A stretch of 10,857 nucleotides of DNA from CAVSWN01 sp046728115. GTDB lineage: Bacteria; Acidobacteriota; Vicinamibacteria; Vicinamibacterales; CAVVIG01. Shown here in pieces: positions 1 to 4,652 of this stretch. The position numbers were made by a program, and so were the translations under genes. Within the stretch, counting starts at the first letter, position 1. Each line of letters opens with the position of its first letter. The notes beneath the pieces were generated by a model. That model was not told the origin of the DNA. It did not search any database and saw only the letters and a list, made by a program, of their open reading frames with translations. Location of the stretch: NCBI GenBank assembly GCA_046728115.1, contig JBKPDW010000180.1, positions 1 through 10,857 on the forward strand, given 5' to 3'.

Positions 1-833
1 GCCATCAGGCATCCGAAACACGCGTTGCGTTCATAGGCCGCCCGAACGTGGGGAAGTCCTCGCTCGTGAATCGGCTTCTGCGCGAGGAGCGTGTGCTCGT
101 CAGCGAGATGCCGGGAACTACACGTGACGCGATCGACGTACCGCTGGTGTGGTATCGACGGCGGCTGCGGATCGTGGATACGGCCGGGATGCGTCGGCCG
201 GGACGCGTGGGGCGGGGTGGCAAAGTCGAAGTCGTGAGCGTCGCGCTGGCCAAGGAATCGATTGCCGACGCTGACATCGTGGCGCTCGTACTCGACGCCG
301 GCAGCGGTGCCACCGATCAGGATGCCGCGATCGGTGGTGAGGCCGATCGCGCCGGTCGCGGCATTGTCATCGTCGCAAACAAATGGGATCTGGTAAAAGG
401 CCAGGGGCCAGATTTCTACAAGAAGTTCGACGAGGAGACGAGGAGGCGGATGCGGTTTCTCGACTATGCGCCGATCCTCCACATCTCGGCGCTGACAGGC
501 GAGCGCACGTCGAAAATCCTGGAAACGATCGACGAGATCGCCGAGACACGCCGTACGCGCGTCCCTACGCCGGCCCTCAACACGTTCGTTCAAGCCGTGA
601 CGGCTGCCAATCCGCCGGTCAGTCCCGGTCGGCGCCACGTGCGCATCTTGTACGCCGCCCAAATCGGCGCGGCGCCGCCGTCGTTCGTGTTCTTCACGAA
701 CGTGGCGACGACGTTTCACTTTTCGTACGAACGGTTCTTGGCCAATCAGCTCCGTCAGCACTTCGGATTCGTTGGAACGCCGATTCGGATTCAGGTGAGA
801 AGGCGCGAAAAGAAGAGATCGCGAATTGGGTAA
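1..833 (+). CDS. der: Ribosome-assembly GTPase Der (EngA), C-terminal part, 5' end outside window
   Basis: Der is a cytoplasmic GTPase with two G domains and a C-terminal KH-like domain that helps assemble the 50S ribosomal subunit. The reading frame is open from base 3. What is visible is the second G domain and the KH-like domain: P-loop GRPNVGKSS (codons at 36-62), switch I TTRDAID, DTAG, NKWD (guanine specificity) and SAL. These are followed by the KH-like region with PPSFVFF and the typical FHFSYERFLANQLRQHFGF stretch, ending in a basic tail. All G motifs are intact. The first G domain lies upstream of the window, so no start can be assigned. The stop at 831-833 is 38 bases before dut. 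The domain order and C-terminal signature make the identification secure. GTPases such as Era are excluded because they lack this C-terminal block. Confidence 0.96.
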   Translation, partial: HQASETRVAFIGRPNVGKSSLVNRLLREERVLVSEMPGTTRDAIDVPLVWYRRRLRIVDTAGMRRPGRVGRGGKVEVVSVALAKESIADADIVALVLDAGSGATDQDAAIGGEADRAGRGIVIVANKWDLVKGQGPDFYKKFDEETRRRMRFLDYAPILHISALTGERTSKILETIDEIAETRRTRVPTPALNTFVQAVTAANPPVSPGRRHVRILYAAQIGAAPPSFVFFTNVATTFHFSYERFLANQLRQHFGFVGTPIRIQVRRREKKRSRIG

Positions 834-864
834 TCAGGTAATGTAATCGAGCAATTTGGTAATC
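824..864. repeat. Imperfect 12-bp direct repeat across the der stop
   Basis: AATTGGGTAATC (824-835) recurs as AATTTGGTAATC (853-864) with one mismatch, and a third GGTAAT lies between them at 837-842. The first copy contains the der stop codon. This is a small AT-richer patch in an otherwise GC-rich sequence, between der and dut. No function is evident; slippage-type duplication is the simplest explanation. Confidence 0.5.
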
Positions 865-871
865 GGCGTTC

Positions 872-1324
872 ATGTCCAACACTCTTCGCGTTCAGATTCG
901 CCGCCTGCCGTCATCCGAGGGACTGCCGTTGCCGACCTACATGACGGCGAGCGCAGCGGGAATGGATCTCCACGCGGCGATCGATGCCGACATCGTCATC
1001 GCGCCAGGCGGAATCGCACTGGTGGCAACCGGTCTCCAGGTAGCGATCCCTGACGGCTTCGAAGGACAGGTGCGGCCGCGTTCAGGGCTGGCGGTCAGGC
1101 ACGCGATCAGCCTTCCGAATACGCCCGCGACAATCGACGCCGACTATCGAGGCGAAATTCGCGTCCCATTGATCAATCTTGGTTCGCAACCGTTCGCCGT
1201 TGCGCGCGGCATGCGGATCGCGCAGCTCATTGTGGCGCCCGTGATGCGCGTCGCGTGGGATGAGGTTGTCGATTTGCCGCCGACCTCCCGCGCAGGACAG
1301 GGCTTCGGTCACTCGGGCCTTTGA
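872..1324 (+). CDS. dut: Deoxyuridine 5'-triphosphate nucleotidohydrolase (dUTPase)
   Basis: The protein hydrolyses dUTP to dUMP and pyrophosphate, keeping uracil out of DNA and feeding thymidylate synthesis. It is a homotrimer in the cytoplasm. At 150 residues it has the usual length of the trimeric family, and all five motifs are visible: motif 1 ASAAGMDLHA (26-35), motif 2 PRSGLAVRH (69-77), motif 3 NTPATIDADYRGEI (83-96, with the catalytic Asp region IDADYRGE), motif 4 RGMRIAQLIV (112-121) and the C-terminal motif 5 RAGQGFGHSG (140-149). Motif 5 is slightly divergent: RAGQGFG stands where RGxGGFG is usual, but the Phe that stacks on the uracil ring is present. The ATG at 872 gives the expected N-terminus although no clear Shine-Dalgarno sequence precedes it. 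The gene is co-directional with der and the MerR-type gene. Confidence 0.95.
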   Translation: MSNTLRVQIRRLPSSEGLPLPTYMTASAAGMDLHAAIDADIVIAPGGIALVATGLQVAIPDGFEGQVRPRSGLAVRHAISLPNTPATIDADYRGEIRVPLINLGSQPFAVARGMRIAQLIVAPVMRVAWDEVVDLPPTSRAGQGFGHSGL

Positions 1325-1352
1325 TATACTCGATATCCGACCGTTCGGGATA

Positions 1353-1862
1353 ATGGAACAAGCCGAGATTCCAAAGCGTGCGCTGTTCAAAGCCGCTGAG
1401 GTCTGCAATCTGGCGAAGGTGCAGCCGTATGTACTGCGGACCTGGGAAGCGGAGTTTCCGGATCTCGGCGTCGCGAGGTCCCCGGGCGCGCCACGCACGT
1501 ATCGACGGCAGGACGTCCAGCAGGTTCTGCGGATCAAGCATCTGCTGCTCGTCGAAGGGCTGACGCTGGCGGGCGCGCGGAAGCGACTCGAAGATGAGAC
1601 GGCGCCCGTAGCAGCCGATGAGCCGGCGATTGACGAACTGATCGGCCGGAACGCGCGCGAGCGGCTGACGGTGGTGAAGCACGGATTGCGATCGATCCTG
1701 GACCTGCTCACCGGGTCGCCGGTGCCAGAGTTCGAGTTGGCGGCGCCGCGGGCGGCAATCAAACGAACTCACACGGCATCGGCGGGGCGTGCGAAGCCGG
1801 CGAAGGGGAAAGCGACGGGCAAGAACGGCGGCGTGCGCGCCGCTCACGCGCGTCGCAGGTAG
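1353..1862 (+). CDS. MerR-type helix-turn-helix DNA-binding protein
   Basis: This is a cytoplasmic DNA-binding protein of 169 residues. The N-terminal 75 residues look like a MerR winged helix: LFKAAEVCNLAKVQPYVLRTWE (about 11-32) is the helix-turn-helix with the YVLRTWE recognition helix, and SPGAPRTYRRQDVQQVLRIKHLL (about 43-65) is the wing and following helix. There are no Cys residues for metal or thiol sensing in the C-terminal half, so the effector is unknown. The C-terminus is a Lys/Arg/Ala/Gly-rich, probably disordered basic tail (about 136-169). I chose ATG 1353 because it begins just before the conserved domain and falls 28 bases after the dut stop; the frame is open further upstream (to 1260), but that would overlap dut. 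It is followed by tRNA-Pro, a pairing seen next to short MerR-like genes in other bacteria. The targets cannot be deduced. Confidence 0.85.
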   Translation: MEQAEIPKRALFKAAEVCNLAKVQPYVLRTWEAEFPDLGVARSPGAPRTYRRQDVQQVLRIKHLLLVEGLTLAGARKRLEDETAPVAADEPAIDELIGRNARERLTVVKHGLRSILDLLTGSPVPEFELAAPRAAIKRTHTASAGRAKPAKGKATGKNGGVRAAHARRR

Positions 1863-1983
1863 TTCGCTGGTTCGACGAATCGAAGGTGCGACGGATCGAA
1901 GTTCGACGGTTCGCAGCGTCGTGTCGACCATCCGCGTAGGTAGTGTACGTTTTCAGACGGACGATCGGGACGGTGAATCACAA

Positions 1984-2061
1984 CGGGATGTAGCGCAGCC
2001 TGGATAGCGCACCTGACTGGGGGTCAGGGGGTCGCCGGTTCGAATCCGGCCATCCCGACCA
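1984..2061 (+). tRNA. tRNA-Pro (anticodon GGG)
   Basis: A full cloverleaf can be drawn. The acceptor stem is CGGGATG (1984-1990) with CATCCCG (2051-2057), with the C1-G72 pair typical of bacterial tRNA-Pro. The D stem is GCGC/GCGC. The anticodon stem CCTGA/TCAGG encloses the loop CTGGGGG, giving anticodon GGG, which reads CCC. The T arm is GCCGG TTCGAAT CCGGC. The discriminator is A and CCA is encoded (2059-2061). The gene is the apparent integration target of the tyrosine recombinase that follows it. Confidence 0.97.
2041..2061. other. Probable attachment site (attL) at the tRNA-Pro 3' end
   Basis: An integrase gene starts its 3' end only 100 bases beyond the tRNA and is transcribed towards it, the classic layout of an island or prophage integrated into the 3' end of a tRNA gene. 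The crossover would be expected in the T-arm to CCA segment, which leaves the tRNA intact. The exact core cannot be defined, because no second copy of this segment is present in the window. Confidence 0.5.
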
Positions 2062-2068
2062 CTTTTTC

Positions 2069-2091
2069 GGCCAAATCTTGAAGGTTTGGCC
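2069..2091. repeat. Inverted repeat just downstream of tRNA-Pro
   Basis: GGCCAAA (2069-2075) and TTTGGCC (2085-2091) are a perfect 7-bp inverted repeat with a 9-base loop. Five T residues lie before it (2063-2067) rather than after it, so on neither strand is it a standard intrinsic terminator. It could still end transcription or form part of the recombination site. Confidence 0.5.
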
Positions 2092-2102
2092 TCATCACCT
2101 GA

Positions 2103-2138
2103 CAGCCGAAACGCTCTCGGCTGACAAATGGCTGACAA
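2103..2138. repeat. Inverted repeat and direct repeats between tRNA and integrase (possible integrase arm sites)
   Basis: CAGCCGA (2103-2109) and TCGGCTG (2117-2123) form a perfect inverted repeat with a 7-base loop. Overlapping its right arm, GGCTGACAA occurs at 2119-2127 and again at 2130-2138, an 11-base period, about one turn of DNA. Helically phased short direct repeats next to an attachment core are what arm-type binding sites of tyrosine recombinases look like. The assignment is inference; the repeats themselves are exact. Confidence 0.45.
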
Positions 2139-2161
2139 TCGGTAGAGCCTCGACGCCATTT

Positions 2162-3565
2162 TCAGCCTACCTGAGTCCGTTCTTCGTCCGCGTGCGTGAG
2201 TCGCGTCGCGCGCCGCTCTCGTGCCCGCTGCATCGATTCCGCGAGCGAGTTCGCGCGAGCATTCATGTACCGCTGCGTCGTCGTGATGCTGGCGTGGCCG
2301 GCGAGCATCTGCAGTTCGTGAACCGGCACGCCATCGTCGGCGAGACGCGAGAGCGCCTCGTGCCGCAGGTCGTGCCAGTGCAGATCGATTCGCGCCAGCT
2401 CGTCTCGGTTCGACAACCGCTGTCCACGGCCGCGTCGAGTTGGTTCGATGCCGTTCGCCAACAGCAGCAACGTTTCCCAGGCTGATCGAAACGTCGTCAC
2501 TCGCTGTCCGGTTGTCGCCTCTCCGAACACATACGACTCGGCGCCGAGAAACGCTCGTCGGCGGAGCAGCTTCTCGAGCCGACTGCCTGATTCGAATGGT
2601 ATGACCCGTGCCACCTCCGTTTTCGAGTTCTCCTTGAGGATTCGAATCCAACGATGTTGCCAATCGACGTGCTTGTTCTGAATCTTCATCATCTCGCCAC
2701 GGCGGCAGCCCGTGTCGAGCGCGCCGATGATGCGGTCGCGCATCTCGTCACCCGTCGTGAGCTTCGTGTCCGGGTTCCAGATGTCACCGCTGACGATCTC
2801 GCAGCAGAGCGGCCGCGAGATCTTGAAGGCCGCCGCGAGCTCGTGCTGAGGCGTGCCGGCCTGTGCGCGAGCGCGGATTTCCCGAATCGCATCCCAGGAC
2901 AGCTTCGCTGTGCCTCGAGGCGGCTCGTTGAGCAGCTTGCAGGCTTCGAGCAATTGCCCCTCCTCGGCCTCCGTGACGCGCCGTTCGCGTCGCCGCTCGT
3001 TCTTCGTGACGATCGTGACGCCGCGTCGATGGAACGCTGTTCCGGCCAGGAGATCGCGACCGATCGCCCAGTTGGACAGGTGACGCAATCGAGCGAGATA
3101 GCGGTTCCTCGTCGCAACGGCACGATTGGCGGAGCGAGCCTTGAAATCCTCGATCGCATCCGGGCGTTCGAGGGCTCTGGCCGGCAGCTCGCCGAGGTGT
3201 TTGGTGAGGACGTTGATCTGACTCACGATCGACGGCCGGCTCTTGAGCGGCTCCACGTCGACGTAGCGCGCCCGGTACAGCTTGAGCAAGTCCCCGATCG
3301 TGGTCAGCGTCGCCGTCGGCTTCTTGCACTCAGGCAGGATTCTCGGGTCCTTGCCTGAGCCGATTTCCGCGATGAACTTCGGCTCCCACGTTTTCTCGGC
3401 TTCCTGCTTCGACGTGACTGGTGCCGTGGCGCCACGCGCCAACGCGAAGTCGTCGACCGGCATGCGATACCGCTTCCCGCGGTGCATGACGTCGAGCCAC
3501 CATGGGTGTTCGCAGCGCGGGCTCTTCGTGCAGCCCTTGCTGCGACACGGCTTTCGAACGGGCAT
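2162..3565 (-). CDS. Tyrosine recombinase (phage/island-type integrase) with extra HTH insert
   Basis: This 467-residue site-specific recombinase would integrate and excise the island at the tRNA-Pro gene. The catalytic set is visible: Arg288 in TGCRRGE, Lys315, His398 and Arg401 in HDLRH, His424 in LAGHAS, and the nucleophile Tyr433 in TQRYMNA. All are intact, so the enzyme is probably active. A core-binding SAM-like domain lies at about 88-180. Two things are unusual. The N-terminus has a Cys/His cluster (C7, C12, C18, H20) that could bind zinc. Residues about 215-275 (bases about 2741-2923) are an insert with a helix-turn-helix pattern, TPQHELAAAFKISRPLCCEI, placed between the SAM-like domain and the catalytic Arg. 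The ATG at 3565 is fixed by AAGGAGGA (complement of 3571-3578). It follows the excisionase-like gene by 17 bases, so the two are co-transcribed. Confidence 0.95.
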   Translation of the reverse strand: MPVRKPCRSKGCTKSPRCEHPWWLDVMHRGKRYRMPVDDFALARGATAPVTSKQEAEKTWEPKFIAEIGSGKDPRILPECKKPTATLTTIGDLLKLYRARYVDVEPLKSRPSIVSQINVLTKHLGELPARALERPDAIEDFKARSANRAVATRNRYLARLRHLSNWAIGRDLLAGTAFHRRGVTIVTKNERRRERRVTEAEEGQLLEACKLLNEPPRGTAKLSWDAIREIRARAQAGTPQHELAAAFKISRPLCCEIVSGDIWNPDTKLTTGDEMRDRIIGALDTGCRRGEMMKIQNKHVDWQHRWIRILKENSKTEVARVIPFESGSRLEKLLRRRAFLGAESYVFGEATTGQRVTTFRSAWETLLLLANGIEPTRRGRGQRLSNRDELARIDLHWHDLRHEALSRLADDGVPVHELQMLAGHASITTTQRYMNARANSLAESMQRARERRATRLTHADEERTQVG

Positions 3566-3582
3566 ACAGCTCCTCCTTGTGG

Positions 3583-3852
3583 TTACGAGGTTCTCGTCGG
3601 CGCGCCGCGCCGAATCCAGTCCATGACATCAGCGGGGCGAAACCTCCTTCCTCTGACGCCGAATCGCTGCGAGGTTAGCAGACCGCGCAAGTAGGCGCGG
3701 CGCACGGTCTCTTCGTGGCAACCGATGAACTCTGCGACTTCGAATGCCGTCATGAGCCGATTCGGTAATCCGCTGTTCGTCGGCGAGCTGTCAACCGGCA
3801 GCTGCGCGTCGGCTACGGCCTGCGCCGACTCTGTGTCGTTGGTTTTTCTCAT
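3583..3852 (-). CDS. Excisionase-like MerR/HTH_17-type DNA-binding protein
   Basis: This is an 89-residue protein with a disordered N-terminus of about 30 residues followed by a single winged helix: LMTAFEVAEFIGCHEETVRRAYLRGLL, then the wing FGVRGRRFRPADVMDWI. This is the compact HTH_17/excisionase fold found next to integrases, where such proteins direct recombination towards excision or regulate the integrase promoter. Its stop is 17 bases upstream of the integrase start and the integrase ribosome-binding site begins right after it, so the pair forms a two-gene operon. ATG 3852 is supported by GGAGG (complement of 3858-3862) five bases before it. Whether it acts as an excisionase or as a small regulator cannot be told from sequence. 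Confidence 0.85.
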   Translation of the reverse strand: MRKTNDTESAQAVADAQLPVDSSPTNSGLPNRLMTAFEVAEFIGCHEETVRRAYLRGLLTSQRFGVRGRRFRPADVMDWIRRGAPTRTS

Positions 3853-3989
3853 CCCGTCCTCCGCAGGTCTGGCACCGATTCGTCGTCGATGCCGAATTCT
3901 TGGGTTGAACGAACCGAGCCTTGAGAAGTGCCGTTCGGCGCCATCGACCTAAAGTCGGTCGCGCGTGCGGCGGGCTCGGTGGGCGGGAT
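3853..3989. promoter_or_regulatory. Intergenic region upstream of the xis-int operon
   Basis: This stretch must hold the promoter for the excisionase-integrase pair on the - strand, but I could not identify a convincing -35/-10 pair. It contains an imperfect odd palindrome CGACCT-A-AAGTCG (3945-3957, one mismatch). On the other side it runs into the structured element. If the latter is an omega-RNA-type element, the last bases before its 5' boundary would supply its guide. Confidence 0.3.
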
Positions 3990-4395
3990 TCAGAACGGAG
4001 CCGCTAAGCGTTCCGTCCGATCAGCCGCCGTGCGGAGGAGGTGGTCGAGGCCTCGCCCTACGGGCCGCGCCTCGAGCCTCCGACGAATTCCCCGGTGAAC
4101 GCTTCGTCGTAACGACGAAGTCGCGCCCTGAGGCGTCTACGCGGGCTTACCGGCCATCGGCGGTGCGCTCGGTGCGTTCGGCGTCTGCTGAACGACAGGC
4201 ACAAGCGCGACACCGGTCGCCTGCAGTTGCCTCGGGTGGCCTAAGGTCACCTCGCACCGTCTGCAGTTGCGACCGGGATCCGCCGATTCGGTTTTCAGGG
4301 TGCTTGTCGCCGTTGCCCTAAGGGCAGCTGACTCGAAGCGCTCCATCGTGACCTGAGGCCAACGCGGAGGGGTGGCGATCGATCGCCACGGGAGG
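3990..4395 (+). ncRNA. Highly structured RNA element, HEARO / IscB omega-RNA-like, without adjacent nuclease gene
   Basis: About 400 bases without a credible gene are packed with pairing. Local helices are ACGGAg/uUCCGU with CGCU/AGCG inside (3995-4016); CGGAGG (4033-4038) with CCTCCG (4077-4082), enclosing TCGAGGC/GCCTCGA and GCCC/GGGC; CTTCGTCGT-A-ACGACGAAG (4102-4120); CGTTCGGC/GCTGAACG (4175-4194); and GTTGCCCT-A-AGGGCAGC (4312-4328). Long-range nested helices are GGCACAAGC (4198-4206) with GCTTGTcGCC (4302-4311), then CCGGTCGCCTGCAG (4213-4226) with CTGCAG-tt-GCGACCGG (4261-4276), then GGTGGCCT-A-AGGTCACC (4235-4251). The perfect palindrome GTGGCGATCGATCGCCAC closes it (4372-4389). Mispairs are mostly G-U when read on the + strand, which favours + strand RNA. 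ATGA follows at 4396, matching the ATGA/GTGA border described for HEARO elements. That it is structured is well supported; the family is inference, and no IscB/IsrB gene follows. Confidence 0.5.
4372..4389. repeat. Perfect 18-bp palindrome
   Basis: GTGGCGATC (4372-4380) is followed directly by its reverse complement GATCGCCAC (4381-4389), with no spacer. It is the last helix of the structured element and lies seven bases before the ATGA border. A dimeric-protein operator is the alternative reading. Confidence 0.7.
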
Positions 4396-4455
4396 ATGAA
4401 TCGAAAATACGCGCGTCAGCCTTCCGTGTCAAGCGGTCGGTTTCCGTTTGTCAAG

Positions 4456-4501
4456 ACTCGTTAGAAATGTCCCCGGTCTTAAACTCGTTAGAAATGTCCC
4501 C
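4456..4501. mobile_element. Two 19-bp direct repeats, probable orphan insertion-sequence end
   Basis: ACTCGTTAGAAATGTCCCC occurs at 4456-4474 and again at 4483-4501, a 27-base period, with no mismatch. TGTCAAG also occurs twice just before (near 4429 and 4450). Short repeated blocks next to a terminus beginning TG are typical of the ends of IS21- and IS481-like elements, where they bind transposase. No inverted partner and no transposase gene is seen nearby, so this looks like one surviving end. The family is inferred from the look of the repeats, not from a database match. Confidence 0.45.
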
Positions 4502-4517
4502 TGTTGACTGAACAAGA

Positions 4518-4613
4518 AGGCGTGTGGGAGCTGTGGAAAACTGTTCTGTAGTTTTCCAAGGAGCGGTGGGCGCGTGCTCCCGCGGCGATCTTCGTAGTTG
4601 CCGTCCCACGCCT
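4518..4613. repeat. Nested inverted-repeat structure, about 96 bases
   Basis: Three mutually compatible helices can be drawn: AGGCGTG (4518-4524) with CACGCCT (4607-4613); GGGAGC (4526-4531) with GCTCCC (4576-4581); and TGGAAAACT (4534-4542) with AGTTTTCCA (4550-4558) around a 7-base loop. All are perfect. The structure lies between the orphan repeats and the 3' end of the ATPase gene. It may be a remnant of the same mobile element, a small structured RNA, or a bidirectional transcription block; there is no T run of the kind an intrinsic terminator needs. Confidence 0.5.
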
Positions 4614-4629
4614 CCTCAGACCGTTCAAG

Positions 4630-4646
4630 TCAGGCGTCCGGCCTGA
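4630..4646 (-). terminator. Possible hairpin terminator of the copper operon
   Basis: TCAGGC (4630-4635) and GCCTGA (4641-4646) form a perfect 6-bp GC-rich stem with a 5-base loop, starting six bases after the ATPase stop codon on the - strand. No run of T follows, so this is at best a weak or factor-assisted terminator. Confidence 0.3.
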
Positions 4647-4652
4647 TGGCTG

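Noticed and set aside
1260..1352. Upstream extension of the MerR-type gene
   Set aside because: It would overlap the end of dut and adds 31 residues unlike the family; ATG 1353 begins just before the conserved helix.
1870..1920. Degenerate TTCGACG/ATCGAAG repeats between the MerR-type gene and tRNA-Pro, considered as an operator
   Set aside because: Copies are irregular in spacing and sequence, and no matching site is seen elsewhere; I could not call a promoter there either.
1227..1931. Long - strand open frame opposite the MerR-type gene, and similar long frames opposite or out of frame with the integrase and copper genes
   Set aside because: These are antisense or shifted shadows of clearly identified genes in GC-rich DNA, with Arg-rich translations and no motifs.
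2638..2649. GGATTCGAATCC, a perfect palindrome resembling a tRNA T-arm, considered as a second attachment site
   Set aside because: It lies inside the integrase catalytic domain coding sequence, and the similarity to the tRNA T-arm is confined to the generic TTCGAATCC core.
3965..4321. Open frame of 118 codons on the + strand
   Set aside because: Composition is Arg/Ser/Pro-rich without any domain, no ribosome-binding site is evident, and the stretch is dominated by nested inverted repeats. It reads as a by-product of GC-rich structured sequence.
4137..4346. Open frame of 69 codons on the - strand
   Set aside because: It has no recognisable motif, overlaps the structured element, and its strand is the one disfavoured by the G-U evidence.
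3990..4395. Integron attC array or CRISPR array
   Set aside because: Paired RYYYAAC/GTTRRRY ends and an integron integrase are absent, and there are no regular repeats with spacers.
4396..4467. Tiny ORF MNRKYARQP... starting at the ATGA, as a possible remnant of a nuclease gene
   Set aside because: It is only 23 codons, the GGGAGG touches the ATG with no spacing, and the residues do not match the usual start of IscB/IsrB proteins.
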